Positions 17,790-27,619 are shown, counted from the first letter of the stretch. The stretch is 64,000 nt of DNA from Calothrix sp. HK-06 (GCF_001904745.1 NZ_MRCD01000006.1:118109-182108), one strand, 5' to 3'. Notes: generated from the sequence alone by a model not told the origin. Made by a program: numbers and translations.

Positions 17790-20336
17790 ATGTCTTACGA
17801 ACCCTTACATCACAAGTACCGTCCAAAAAGCTTTAAAGAGCTGGTGGGACAATCTGCTATAGCAACAACTCTTACTAATGCTATCAATACGTCTCGTATT
17901 GCGCCTGCGTATTTATTTACTGGCCCGCGTGGTACTGGTAAAACATCGAGTGCGCGTATTCTCGCCAAATCGTTAAATTGCCTTAGCGGCCCACACCCAA
18001 CAGCTACACCGTGTGAAAAGTGCGACGTTTGCCTAGGAATTACTAAAGGTTACACCGTCGATGTTATTGAAATAGACGCAGCAAGTAACACAGGTGTCGA
18101 AAATGTTCGCGACATCATCGAAAAAGCTCAGTTTGCCCCTGTCCAGTGTCGATACAAGGTCTATGTCATCGACGAATGTCTAACAGGAGATTCTCTCGTA
18201 TTAACAAGCGAGGGATTGGTCAGAATAGATAATCCTGAAATAAAAGGGAAGAAAGTCCTAACTTATAACGATTCCACAGGAAACTGGGAATATAAACAAG
18301 TTGTTCGTTGGTTCGACCAAGGCGAACGTCAAACCTTGGTTATCAAAACAACTAATCGTGAAATTAGATGCACGGGCAATCATTTAATTAGGGCTGACCA
18401 AGGGTGGATACCAGCAAGAGACGTAAAAGAAGGAACGAGGATACTATCTCCTGCGAATGTGGTTGTAGCGCCTTCTACAAGTTTCGAGATAGTTAAGTCT
18501 ATAAAATTAGGTGGAATTGAGCGTGTTTATGATATCGAGGTTGAAGACAATCATAATTTTGTTGCGAATGGACTGAGTGTGCATAATTGTCACATGTTAT
18601 CAGTACAGGCGTTTAATGCGCTACTAAAAACACTAGAGGAACCACCTAAGCATATTGTCTTCATACTTGCTACAACTGACCCGCAAAGAGTACTGCCTAC
18701 AATTATTTCACGCTGCCAAAGATTTGATTTCCGTAGAATACCATTGGATGCAATGGTATCTCATTTAACTGATATAGCGATAAAAGAGAATATCAATATT
18801 ACAACCGAAGCAATTACTTTGGTGGCACAGTTGTCACAGGGTGGGTTGCGCGATGCGGAAAGTTTACTCGACCAGTTGAGTTTATTGCCTGAGCAAGTTA
18901 ATCCGTCGAATGTTTGGGATTTGGTAGGTACTGTTAGCGAACATGATTTGTATTGGTTATTTAAAGCTATCACTGCTAATAATGCTGAGGAGTTAATTGA
19001 TACTACCCGTCAAATTCTGGATAGAGGACGCGAACCGCTGACTATTTTACAAAACCTGGCTGGTTTTTACCGAGATTTGCTAATTGCCAAAACAGCTTCT
19101 AACCGTGGTGACTTGGTTGCTTGTACTCAAGAAACTTGGCAAGCTCTCGTTGAATTGGTAAAAAACATTGATATTCATGGAATTTTGGCAGGACAGCAGC
19201 ATTTACGAAACGCTGAAGTTCAACTTAAAAATACTACTCAACCGCGTTTGTGGTTGGAAGTTACGCTTCTTGGTTTACTTCCATCTGCGCTTTATCAAGC
19301 GGCACCAAGTCCTAATAGTCCTAATATAAATGTTCAAGCGGCGCCACAATCTACCCAGCAGCCACATAACAATAACTTATCTACTAATGGTAAGGTGCCC
19401 ATACCACCAGTAAATCAACCAGTAAATCAACCAATAAATGCACCAACAAATAATCACCAAGCGCAAACCGAGTCTCAACCAGTTAATCACCAACCAGTAG
19501 TACACCCGGAGGCGCCACCTGCTAATAATCAACCAGTAAATAACAATCCAAATGACGACCTAGCACAAACTTGGCAGAAAATACTATCTCATCTTGAACC
19601 TATATCAAGACGTGAAATGCTGCGTCAAATGTGTAATGTAATTGAAATTCGCTCTGAATATGCTCGACTTGGTGTTAAACAAGCTTGGCATAAACGGGTT
19701 CAAGAAGACTTGCCAATTATTCGACGGGCTTTTAAAGCAACTTTTAATCGCGAAATTACTGTAAATCTAGAAGTTCTTAACTCAGGTTCAAATCGTACTA
19801 AAGAAAACGGTGTAGCTTATACGACTGAGGAACCTCCCCCGACAACACATGTAGAACCTGACCCTTTTATATCGAGTAATGGTAACAAAACTACTCAAAA
19901 TGGAAATAATCTACAAAATACTACATTTTACTTAAATAAAGAACAAAATAATGTACAAGAGAATTCTGTACAAAATGGTAATGGTGCCCAAAACTATTTA
20001 AATAATACGGCACCAAAATATACTCCCCAAGATGCTCAGGTACAGCAACCTCTAGAGGAAACACCTGTACATAAATCTGATGTATCTAATTTATCTAATT
20101 TATCTTCTAATGCACTTACAGAAGAGGCGCCGACTGAAGAAGTTTTGCCGACACTGTCCATACAACAATCAAGCACAGTATCAAGTGTGGATGTTGAGAA
20201 GGTTTGGTATGCTGCCGAACGTTTAGCACAGTTTTTTGATGGACAAGTAATTGGCCACAACGAAGATGCAGCAGAATTCGGGGACTCTGCTGCATCGTCT
20301 GATTTGATTGATGTGGTTGAAACTGATGATGAATAA
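17790..20336 (+). CDS. dnaX: DNA polymerase III gamma/tau subunit, interrupted by a mini-intein
   Basis: The clamp-loader ATPase of the replicative polymerase. The start at ATG 17790 gives MSYEPLHHKYRPKSFKELVG, the family start; an in-frame ATG at 17745 would add 15 residues. The AAA+ domain shows Walker A GPRGTGKTSSARIL and a zinc site ending CEKCDVC. The Walker B/DExx box VYVIDE-CHML is split by a 137-residue intein. After the clamp-loader lid comes a low-complexity PVNQPVNQPIN-rich linker, then a tau-like domain (RREMLRQMCNVIEIRSEYAR) and an acidic tail. Splicing should yield a protein of 711 residues. The intein must be removed for ATPase activity because it separates the catalytic Glu from the following Cys-His. 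Confidence 0.95.
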   Translation: MSYEPLHHKYRPKSFKELVGQSAIATTLTNAINTSRIAPAYLFTGPRGTGKTSSARILAKSLNCLSGPHPTATPCEKCDVCLGITKGYTVDVIEIDAASNTGVENVRDIIEKAQFAPVQCRYKVYVIDECLTGDSLVLTSEGLVRIDNPEIKGKKVLTYNDSTGNWEYKQVVRWFDQGERQTLVIKTTNREIRCTGNHLIRADQGWIPARDVKEGTRILSPANVVVAPSTSFEIVKSIKLGGIERVYDIEVEDNHNFVANGLSVHNCHMLSVQAFNALLKTLEEPPKHIVFILATTDPQRVLPTIISRCQRFDFRRIPLDAMVSHLTDIAIKENINITTEAITLVAQLSQGGLRDAESLLDQLSLLPEQVNPSNVWDLVGTVSEHDLYWLFKAITANNAEELIDTTRQILDRGREPLTILQNLAGFYRDLLIAKTASNRGDLVACTQETWQALVELVKNIDIHGILAGQQHLRNAEVQLKNTTQPRLWLEVTLLGLLPSALYQAAPSPNSPNINVQAAPQSTQQPHNNNLSTNGKVPIPPVNQPVNQPINAPTNNHQAQTESQPVNHQPVVHPEAPPANNQPVNNNPNDDLAQTWQKILSHLEPISRREMLRQMCNVIEIRSEYARLGVKQAWHKRVQEDLPIIRRAFKATFNREITVNLEVLNSGSNRTKENGVAYTTEEPPPTTHVEPDPFISSNGNKTTQNGNNLQNTTFYLNKEQNNVQENSVQNGNGAQNYLNNTAPKYTPQDAQVQQPLEETPVHKSDVSNLSNLSSNALTEEAPTEEVLPTLSIQQSSTVSSVDVEKVWYAAERLAQFFDGQVIGHNEDAAEFGDSAASSDLIDVVETDDE
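18177..18587 (+). other. Mini-intein (137 residues) inside dnaX, no homing endonuclease
   Basis: The element starts with Cys1 (block A, CLTGDSLVLTSEG), has block B with the conserved His (CTGNHLIRADQGWIPA), block F (VYDIEVEDNHNFVANG) and block G ending His-Asn, followed by Cys+1 of the extein (VHN/C). The flanking exteins join as VIDE-CHMLSVQAFN, a perfect DnaX sequence. All residues required for standard class 1 protein splicing are present. The 137-residue length leaves no room for an endonuclease domain. DnaX inteins at this conserved site are known in cyanobacteria, mostly larger ones. Confidence 0.95.
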
Positions 20337-20365
20337 AACAATAGTTAAAAGCTAATAATTAAATA

Positions 20366-21769
20366 TCAGCTTTTGCCTTGGTGTACTGTTTTTACCCACT
20401 TCAACCTTTTGGGTCGTACAGACATACGCGCCGTAGCACTGCTAATTACGATTAACCAGTGGAGCATGTATATAGTGCCGCGAAGGGTTTGAAGCAAGAT
20501 TAACAAATACGCGGAGACTCTAAATTTTTTATCTTTACGTATTCGCGATAATCCAACGAACATTCCTGTCATCGACATGCTTACCGCAATGCCCGTAACT
20601 GGAGCTAGCATCGGTGAACGATGGCGAATTAATGCCATTAATAAGTCTGGTACTGCTGCTGTTGGCACAATATACTGTGTCAACATAAATACCAACATAT
20701 CCAACGTTTTGCGGGCGCCAAGGCGATTCCGAAAAAGCAAATCCCAATAATCTAGATACCTTTGGTATCCACCTTCTGCCCATCGGTTACGTTGATGCCA
20801 AAGTGCTAGTGCATTTGTGACACCCTCTTCTTTTACCGACGGGTCAAATACACACTCAATATCCCATTTGTCAATATGTAATCGTAAAGTTAAATCTAAA
20901 TCGTCTGTGATAGTCTCTTCATTCCAACCACCACAACGCTTTAAAGCTTGACGACGAACAAATTGACCGTTCCCTCGCAGTTCCCCTATTCCACCAATCG
21001 CATTTCGATGCGACTGTAAGAAAGTATCAAGCGCCATTTCAGCTGCTTGTCCCTGAGTCCAAAAGTTCTCTCTGGCATTTGCTATTGCTTTTCTTACTTG
21101 TACTGCACCAACTTGTTTCTGTTTAAACATGGGTACTATATTGACAAGTAAATCGGGGGCTACTTGAGCATCGGCATCGAAAACGGCGATAATTTCACCT
21201 TTAGTTAATGGTAAAACTTCGTTAAGGGCGCCGGATTTTCCACCAGTTGCATCAGGGGAACGTCGCAAAACTTTTAAGTTAGTGTATTCTTTTGCGATTT
21301 GAGATAGAACGAGTGAGGTATTATCACTGCTATTATCGTCAACAATCCAAACTTCGTAATTATCTTGAGGATATTTCAAGCTACAAAGATTTTTGGCGAG
21401 GTTGCCAATAACAGCTTCTTCATTTTTTGCTGCTACTAATAACGACACAAAAGGTAGCTCACCCTCAATAACTTCTGTGTATCGTCTTGGTCGGGCAAAA
21501 ACCACTACAAGAGCATGAAGCCCTACGATGGTAGATAATCCCAACACAAACAATGAACCCCAAGAAATTAAATGCAGGGCAATAGTGCTACTCCAAACTA
21601 TAGATAGAACTATAGCGGCTTTGCGTCTTCGATTTTGAAATCGGGATGGAAGCGACAGGGTATTAGTTGCCTCTTCCACGGAATCCTCGTCTACTGATAA
21701 CTCAGATAACAAGGTCAGCGGGTCAAACTCGCTTTTATAATCTTTCTCGGGCCAGGAATTCGCTGGCAT
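20366..21769 (-). CDS. Family 2 glycosyltransferase, processive-type membrane enzyme
   Basis: A 467-residue GT2 enzyme likely to make or extend a polysaccharide at the plasma membrane. Order of parts: two membrane segments at about residues 50-95, the catalytic domain (SLLVAAKNEEAVIGNLAKNL, VDDNSSDNT, DxD-type FDADAQ, acceptor-side TDDLDLTLRLH and HQRNRWAEGGYQRYL resembling Q/RxxRW), then several C-terminal membrane segments. The domain plan is that of cellulose- or hyaluronan-synthase-like proteins. The sugar is unknown. It converges on dnaX with a 30-base gap. Confidence 0.9.
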   Translation of the reverse strand: MPANSWPEKDYKSEFDPLTLLSELSVDEDSVEEATNTLSLPSRFQNRRRKAAIVLSIVWSSTIALHLISWGSLFVLGLSTIVGLHALVVVFARPRRYTEVIEGELPFVSLLVAAKNEEAVIGNLAKNLCSLKYPQDNYEVWIVDDNSSDNTSLVLSQIAKEYTNLKVLRRSPDATGGKSGALNEVLPLTKGEIIAVFDADAQVAPDLLVNIVPMFKQKQVGAVQVRKAIANARENFWTQGQAAEMALDTFLQSHRNAIGGIGELRGNGQFVRRQALKRCGGWNEETITDDLDLTLRLHIDKWDIECVFDPSVKEEGVTNALALWHQRNRWAEGGYQRYLDYWDLLFRNRLGARKTLDMLVFMLTQYIVPTAAVPDLLMALIRHRSPMLAPVTGIAVSMSMTGMFVGLSRIRKDKKFRVSAYLLILLQTLRGTIYMLHWLIVISSATARMSVRPKRLKWVKTVHQGKS

Positions 21770-22109
21770 AGGTCACTTGATTCAACCACCAGTACTTTTT
21801 TACACTTGCTTCATAAGTTTTTGAATCGGCCGCACCAGCATTAAACTATTCATAAATATCTCTGAGTAGAGAAATTACCAAAAGCTTAATCCACCGTGCA
21901 AATAGGTGAATTTATGGCGCCACCGTTCTTTCTGTCTCATAAAAGCAAGTGCAGCCCTATTGTACCCGACATTTTCATATTCTTTCTTGAGTTGCTTTAA
22001 TTACCCATCTCTGTATTAAGCTTCTGTGTGAATAATTAAGTGTTTTTGGGAACACTAAAGTTAACACTATCCACAACTAGTTAACTCAGTATCAAAGGAA
22101 AATTCAGTT
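21770..22109. other. Divergent spacer between glycosyltransferase and EbsA-like gene
   Basis: A 340-base spacer between divergent genes that should hold promoters for both. It contains GGCGCC at 21916 and an AGTTAAC..GTTAACT inverted pair at about 22060-22086 just upstream of the EbsA-like gene. No consensus promoter was obvious to me. Confidence 0.35.
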
Positions 22110-22490
22110 ATGGCAATCGATAAGCTTCAAGCTGCTACACAACAGCAAGCTAGCGTCTACATGCCTTATGTTCAGGGAAGCAAGCGTAATTTTTTGCCTT
22201 ATGCGATTAGCTTATACCAAAAAGGAAGTCTGGAGGGAGAGCGAAAAATTGAGTCCGGTTCAGGTGTTCCTTTTGTGGCAACCTGGAATGCTGCAAGCTT
22301 ACCTTCAGATTTAACGCGCTGCCGAATCCAGTTTGATGGCAATGCGGAACTTAACTACGAAGTGATGACCGCTAGTTTCGAGTTCATTAATTTTTTGATT
22401 GAATTGCTAGAAAGTTACAAGCGTAACCGCACAACCGATTTTTCACAGGCTTTTTACCGCAAATTACTACGTATCGATGAAAATAATTAA
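22110..22490 (+). CDS. EbsA-like protein (type IV pilus-associated, cyanobacterial)
   Basis: A 126-residue cytosolic protein that I recognise as EbsA-like by its start and core: QASVYMPYVQGSKRNFLPYA, ISLYQKGSLEGERKIE, FVATWNAASLPSDLTRCRIQ and FDGNAELNYEV. In Synechococcus, EbsA works with Hfq and the PilB ATPase in pilus assembly and biofilm self-suppression. The downstream neighbour is a phosphotransacetylase-family protein, a combination I recall from other cyanobacteria. The match is from memory, not from a search. Confidence 0.7.
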   Translation: MAIDKLQAATQQQASVYMPYVQGSKRNFLPYAISLYQKGSLEGERKIESGSGVPFVATWNAASLPSDLTRCRIQFDGNAELNYEVMTASFEFINFLIELLESYKRNRTTDFSQAFYRKLLRIDENN

Positions 22491-22496
22491 AAAACC

Positions 22497-22545
22497 AAGA
22501 AACCGGGTTTCTTTGGGTTTAAATGCTTGGGAAACCTGATTTCTG
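22497..22545. repeat. AAACCGGGTTT inverted-repeat element, copy 1
   Basis: AAGAAACCGGGTTTCTT begins at 22498 and a degenerate partner GGGAAACCTGATTTCT ends at about 22545. It lies 5 bases after the EbsA-like stop. This is a shorter, decayed member of the family best seen at 57862-57927. Confidence 0.65.
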
Positions 22546-22918
22546 CACTTTACTTGTGATTGGATAACAAGTCGCTTACGTTTGGTTCGACTTAAAATTA
22601 ATAAGCACCTACCTGAATGCTGGCATTTTATATGCTTAAAATGTATTTTTTGTCAAGTGATTTTATGCATTTGATTATGTTAGGTGCCCAAAGCTTCGTA
22701 AGAAAGGAAGATTTGGTAAATTTTACAACTTATTACTGAGTGAAATGGCTTTGATTTAAGTTTTGAAGTTATTTGCTCAGTTTTATCTTGCGGCAAAAAA
22801 AGATCATACTGTTAAAAAAAGACGCACTTAATTCCAATAGCGCCATTTTATGCTGTAATTGTCCTCTTTTATTAACCGCGCTCAAACGTTAGTTCCGGAA
22901 TCACATTAGGAGTGCCGA
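22546..22918. other. Spacer upstream of the phosphotransacetylase-family gene
   Basis: No gene was recognised in this 373-base stretch. It contains TAGGTGCC near 22680 and an A-run near 22795-22822. A GGAG ribosome binding site (ATTAGGAGTGCC) precedes the next ATG. Confidence 0.4.
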
Positions 22919-24010
22919 ATGCCAAAATCCCCGAAATACCTGCTTGTAGGTTCGACTCAAGCTTACAGTGGTAAATCAACGACAGTTTTAGGGTTGTCTC
23001 ATCAGCTTATTGAAAAAGGGCTTGACATTGCTTACGGTAAACCTTTGGGCACCTGTTTGAGTGAATCTGAAGGCAGTTTGGTAGAGGAAGATGTTGAGTT
23101 TATTGGCTCTAGTCTCAATTTATCGGCAACCCGTTTAGCGCCAACCTTACTCGCTTTAGACGAGTTAGCTATACAAAAACGCTTGCTTGGTGAAGATACA
23201 TTAAATTACAAACAGTCCTTTATTGAGCAATATTCGCAGCTGCCAGCACGAGACTTGGTATTGCTCGAAGGAGCAGGTAGTTTGGATGAAGGCTCTTTGT
23301 TTGATATGTCTTTGCTTTCTATCGCTGAAGCTGTTGATGCAGAAGTACTATTAGTATGTCGGTATAGTTCGTTGCTGATAGTGGAGTCGCTTAAGAGTGC
23401 GAAGGAGCGCATTGGAAATCGCTTGATTGGAGTTGTAATTAATGATATCCCCTTATCTCAACTTGAAGTTGTGGACAAAACACTTCGTCCATACTTAGAG
23501 TCGATTTCAATTCCTGTGTTAGGTCTTTTACCGAAAAATAATTTATTACGCAGTGTTAGCGTTAGAGAACTGGTTAATCAATTAAACGCACAAGTTCTAT
23601 GTGGAAATGGACGCTTAGATTTGATGATGGTTGAAAGTTTAGCGATTGGAGCGATGAACGTTAATTCTGCCGTGAAGTACTTTCGTAAGCGCCATAATAT
23701 GGCTGTTGTTACAGGAGGAGACCGTGTAGAAATTCAACAAGCAGCGCTGGAAACTTCGACGCAATGCTTGATTCTGACAGGACAGCTACCACCCCCAGCT
23801 TTTATTTTGAATCGTGCTGAAGAACTTGAAATACCGATTTTATCAGTAGATTTAGATACATTAACAACTGTGGAAATTGTTGATAAAACTTTTGGGCAAG
23901 TGCGTGTTCACGAACCTATCAAGGTTAATTGTATTCGTGAATTAATGGCTCAACATTTTGATGCTGACCGCTTGTTATTATCGCTTGGTTTAGCTCCAGC
24001 AGCTGTGTAG
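22919..24010 (+). CDS. Phosphotransacetylase-family protein with BioD-like and DRTGG domains
   Basis: A 363-residue protein. The N-terminal about 200 residues are a dethiobiotin-synthetase/CobB-like P-loop domain (YLLVGSTQAYSGKSTTVLGL, LLEGAGSLDEGSLF, VIGVVINDIP-like GVVINDIPL). The middle is a DRTGG domain (VESLAIGAMNVNSAVKYF, GDRVEIQQAAL, CLILTGQLPP). This is the architecture of the N-terminal half of bacterial Pta proteins without the phosphotransacetylase domain. A regulatory or nucleotide-sensing role is plausible; the reaction is not known. A terminator follows. Confidence 0.88.
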   Translation: MPKSPKYLLVGSTQAYSGKSTTVLGLSHQLIEKGLDIAYGKPLGTCLSESEGSLVEEDVEFIGSSLNLSATRLAPTLLALDELAIQKRLLGEDTLNYKQSFIEQYSQLPARDLVLLEGAGSLDEGSLFDMSLLSIAEAVDAEVLLVCRYSSLLIVESLKSAKERIGNRLIGVVINDIPLSQLEVVDKTLRPYLESISIPVLGLLPKNNLLRSVSVRELVNQLNAQVLCGNGRLDLMMVESLAIGAMNVNSAVKYFRKRHNMAVVTGGDRVEIQQAALETSTQCLILTGQLPPPAFILNRAEELEIPILSVDLDTLTTVEIVDKTFGQVRVHEPIKVNCIRELMAQHFDADRLLLSLGLAPAAV

Positions 24011-24013
24011 GGG

Positions 24014-24047
24014 CAAAGGGTAAGGGATTTCCTTTACCCTTTTTTGT
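24014..24047 (+). terminator. Rho-independent terminator
   Basis: AAAGGGTAAGG and CCTTTACCCTTT form an 11-12-base-pair stem with a very short loop, followed by a run of T. It begins 4 bases after the phosphotransacetylase-family stop. Confidence 0.85.
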
Positions 24048-24402
24048 TACTGCGTTTCGAGACCGAAATTTTGAGAATAATAAATTGATTTAATGCTTGA
24101 TTCCTCTGTGATTGGACAAAAACGGTCACTTACCATTACCTGTAGCGATTTCGGAATCATTACACATAATGAGAAAGCAAGTACTAAAACTATGCTGATT
24201 CTGTAATCAAGGTTCATCACACCACACACCAATGTAGTTAGAATAGGGCAAGGCAAGAGAAAGCTCACCTCACAATATTGTTATAAATAATATCTAATTT
24301 TGTAGAATTTTTCTATGGGTTGTATATATAAATATATGTGACTAAAGTCATGATTTTGATTTCATGATTGATGTGATTTGAAGTCATTAATTATACAGGC
24401 GT
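24048..24402. other. Spacer, no convincing gene
   Basis: The minus strand has an open frame of 73 codons (24047-24268) with a hydrophobic start, but it overlaps the terminator of the plus-strand gene and resembles nothing known to me. The rest is AT-rich. This stretch lies at the broken end of the decayed chemotaxis cluster and may contain further unrecognisable remains. Confidence 0.35.
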
Positions 24403-26146
24403 CTACTCGTTTAGGACTTTGATTAGTTCGTACTCATTGTAAGGTTTACATAAATATGCTTTGGCACCAAGTTGAAATGCAAGATTACGATATCTGTTTC
24501 CTGTATGTGATGTTAAGAGAATAATTGGTATGTGTTTAAAGTTGGGTTGTGCTTTTGCTTTGGCTAAAAATCTAAATCCATCTAAGTTAGGCATATCAAT
24601 ATCACAAATTACGGCTTTTATTGATAAAGCTGTTTGAAGCTTTTCAAGACCTTGTAAACCGTCGCTTGCTTCCTCAACTTGATAACCTGCTTTTTGCAGT
24701 GTCCGCGCGAGTAGGTGACGAATGTTTGTAGAGTCATCTATAATTAAAATTGTTTTATTGTCGTTTTGTATGGTCTGATTTTGAGTAGTTGTGACACTTA
24801 TTTCTATTAAACCTTGTTCTGGTTTCCCTCGGTTAATTCGAGTTTGTCGGTCTTCGATACCGTGGTCAAAAGCATTGCGTAATATATGTAACAATGGTTC
24901 TTGTGTTGTATCTAATATACTGCGCTCAATTAAGGTTTCGGCGCCTGTAATTTCAAGTTTAACTGGTTTATTATATTTCAATGCTTAAGTTGTGCAGTCC
25001 GCGCTTAAAGCATTCAAGAATATCTGTGAGTGGACGCATTAGTATTTGCGTCAGCGAATTTTGCAAATTCTGGGCTGTCCGATTTACTATAGAATTACTT
25101 AGATTGAAGTCGATAAGTTTAAAGTTAATATCATTAATTATTTCTTGTAGTTTAAAAATCGGCAATTGCAGTGGTTTTAAGTGTACTTTATTGATGGTGT
25201 TTGAAGAAATTTTACGATATTCTAAATAAATATTACTACTACAATGCTTTAAATTGCTAAATTGTTCATTCAGGTTTTATAATTTCATTTTTAATGTTTG
25301 ACACTGAATTGTTAATTCACTCGATAAATCGTTAGTAACTTCGATCTGTTTTGCTCCAATACGAATTGATGAGGTAGTGGGAGGTGTGGTGGGGGTGTGA
25401 GCAGTCGGTATTGAATTTAGTTGATTTTTGAGGATTAATGTTTGAGATTGGCACCAAGCTTGTAATGCTGATTTACTAATTTCGAGAACTTCTTGGTCTG
25501 TTTGTGCGTTGGATATGGAGTTAATAACTGACTCGCATAACTGGGTAAATGATTCTATTTGTAGCATGTACCCCAAACCACCTAATTCACCTGCCATTGT
25601 CACCAGTTCTTCTCGTAAAGTCTCTGGTTCTTGGTGTATAAGTGATTCGAGTTGCTGTAAATAATCTTCTACTTGAGTTTGAAAAATTAAAGGAATAATT
25701 TCTTGCAAGTTTTCTTCGGTTGCTAAAATAGTTGATGCATCTTCGGGGTTTGCGTCTGCGAGTATTTCGTGTAGTTTATCAAAATAATCGCTAATCTTTT
25801 CAATGGATGCGTGATTATTATTAATAAAGTTGGAAGTATAATTAGATAATATTGTGCGTAAACCGTCTACGCTCGCGAGTAAAAGTGGTTGTATTTCATC
25901 TATATGTAAGTTTTGTTTTTTGGTTTTTAAAACTTTAAATGCATCTTCAAGCTGATGCGCGTACCGACTCAAGACACCAAAGTTCAACATTCCTGCTCCT
26001 CCTTTGATTGAGTGAGCAGCACGCATCGCATTATTTATATTGTGGATACTAATTTGTGGTTCTGATAATACAACTTCGATTGCATTGAGGTGGTTATTCG
26101 CTTCTTCAATAAATTGAAGTTGAATTTCTCGCTCTTTATCATCCAT
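24403..26146 (-). pseudogene. Broken CheA-REC hybrid kinase (PilL/CheA-like)
   Basis: Pieces of one chemotaxis kinase read in order on the minus strand. From ATG 26146 comes an HPt domain (MRAAHSIKGGAGMLNFG) and the start of the dimerisation domain, ended by TAA at 25277-25279. The same frame reopens and runs to another stop near 24971 (NSLTQILMRPLTDILE, CFKRGLHNLS). A one-base frame change near 24981 leads to the kinase N-box (LLHILRNAFDHGIEDR). The rest of the ATPase and the CheW-like domain are missing: the frame passes directly into a complete receiver domain (IDDSTNIRHLL, phospho-Asp in CDIDMPNLDGF). Stop, frameshift and deletion together mean no working kinase. Confidence 0.85.
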
Positions 26147-26345
26147 TATTTTCTCCAACTTGATACATTTCAAGGCTAAGTACTGGGATTGTACTAATTA
26201 CGGTTGCAAATAAAACTGCTTTTGTACGCAAGCCAATTTTATCTAAAAACGATTTTGTTGGTTGCGGGTTAAATAAAGCAATTGAATCAACGTTCTGATT
26301 AGCGTTATCGTTTGGTTTGCTACTGGCGCCAACTTTATCTAACAT
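26139..26345 (-). pseudogene. Truncated methyl-accepting chemotaxis protein (PilJ-like), N-terminus only
   Basis: A 68-codon frame starting MLDKVGASSKPNDN and reaching one membrane segment (KIGLRTKAVLFATVISTIPVL), typical of the first helix of cyanobacterial PilJ-type MCPs, then stopping after MYQVGENNG. The last codons read through the ribosome binding site and start of the adjoining CheA gene, so the sensor, HAMP and signalling domains have been deleted with the junction just before the kinase gene. It lies directly downstream of the PatA-like regulator gene. Confidence 0.7.
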
Positions 26346-26372
26346 TTATTTGTCTCAATAAAATAAAATTAT

Positions 26373-26409
26373 AGAAACCGGGTTTATGAAGCTGAGAAAC
26401 CCGGTTTCT
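26373..26409. repeat. AAACCGGGTTT inverted-repeat element, copy 2 (short)
   Basis: AGAAACCGGGTTT at 26373 and GAGAAACCCGGTTTCT ending at 26409 lie between the PatA-like gene and the MCP remnant. The interior of the longer copies is missing. Confidence 0.7.
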
Positions 26410-26419
26410 GAGGTTTCTG

Positions 26420-27619
26420 TTAAAACGAAGTTAAACAACTGACTTGTTGAAAGACTGTTTTAATTAATTCTGCTTGGGTAAAAGGTTTGGTTAAATATCC
26501 TGATGATTTGACTAGTTTGGCACGTGCTTTGTCGAGGAATCCGGTTCTACCAGTTACCATGACTACGGGTGTATGGCGAAATTCTGGATGTTTACGTAGT
26601 AACGAACAAAGTTCATAACCGTCTAAATTTGGCATTGAGATATCGAGTAAGATAATGTCAGGTTTGGCACGAAGGATTTGCATTAATGCTTTGAGTGAGT
26701 CTGTGACACCTACAACTTGAAATAATTCTTTGTCTAAAAAGCCTTGCATTGCTTTTATGATTGTTGGACTGTCATCAATGCACATGACTTTATAAATCTT
26801 ATGTGTTTCATTCGACTTAATTTCATTCTGAGGTACATCTATTTGTGTAGATGTATTATCAGTATTTTTGTCCGGTGCCTTGACTTGTGCATTGATGTAG
26901 TTATTAACTGGTAAGGATGGCGCCTTTGTACTTTCGGTGGACTGATTAATTTCTTTACGAGAAGATTGTTGAGGTAATTGAGGTTGGTCGAAACTAGTGA
27001 GTTCTTGCTCACTTAAATCTGAGAACAGATAATTGCTGGTGCGATACACTGGGTGAATGAAATTACCAATTTTTCGCGCACGCTGCTGGCAAAGTCGAGC
27101 AATAGTAGAAATATCAATATGGGTAAACTTGGGTAAATCGTCTAAAAAAGTATTGGGCAAAAATTCGTATATACCATCTCGGAGTTTGAGGAATGAATCC
27201 ATAACTTCGAGTGCTAACTCTTCGATTAATTGCTTAACTTGGGATGCATCTATATATTGCTGGTCAAGTAACCAACATATAGCTGAATAGCTTGAACAAC
27301 CACCATCATCATGATGACTATCAAAAATCGCTTTTAGTTGATTGCATACCTGATTGTTTAAATTCATATCAGGACTTACCTGCTGTAATCTTTTGTAGAA
27401 AAGATTCCACATTTCATTCAACTGACAAGCATAAATTAATTTGCCTTCCTCAAAATATATTGACCACTGTTGTGAAATACTAAATACCTGTAACTTCCCA
27501 CTTACATAATCTTGCGAAATTTTTTGTAAGAACGATAAATGTTCAAGAGGTTGAAAAAATTTCTGCCTACCAAGATTAACTGTATTCATTAATTCTTGAT
27601 CTAAAGTAGATTTACTCAT
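26420..27619 (-). CDS. PatA/PilG-type response regulator with DUF4388 domain
   Basis: A 399-residue regulator. The N-terminal about 200 residues form the PatA-like DUF4388 region (FLQKISQDYVSGKLQV, WSIYFEEGKLIYACQ). A Pro/Ser/Gln-rich linker follows, and the C-terminal 125 residues are a receiver domain (KVMCIDDSPTIIKAMQGFL, phospho-Asp in PDIILLDISMPNLDGYE, Lys in GYLTKPF). In cyanobacteria such proteins open pil/che operons for hormogonium motility or phototaxis; PatA itself affects heterocyst pattern. This gene is intact, but every downstream partner in the cluster is damaged. Confidence 0.88.
   Translation of the reverse strand: MSKSTLDQELMNTVNLGRQKFFQPLEHLSFLQKISQDYVSGKLQVFSISQQWSIYFEEGKLIYACQLNEMWNLFYKRLQQVSPDMNLNNQVCNQLKAIFDSHHDDGGCSSYSAICWLLDQQYIDASQVKQLIEELALEVMDSFLKLRDGIYEFLPNTFLDDLPKFTHIDISTIARLCQQRARKIGNFIHPVYRTSNYLFSDLSEQELTSFDQPQLPQQSSRKEINQSTESTKAPSLPVNNYINAQVKAPDKNTDNTSTQIDVPQNEIKSNETHKIYKVMCIDDSPTIIKAMQGFLDKELFQVVGVTDSLKALMQILRAKPDIILLDISMPNLDGYELCSLLRKHPEFRHTPVVMVTGRTGFLDKARAKLVKSSGYLTKPFTQAELIKTVFQQVSCLTSF

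Noticed and set aside
18177..18587. Split intein or homing-endonuclease intein
   Set aside because: Both splicing halves are in one continuous frame and the 137-residue length excludes an endonuclease.
24047..24268. 73-codon minus-strand frame with hydrophobic start
   Set aside because: It overlaps the terminator of the previous gene, has no recognisable family and no clear ribosome binding site.
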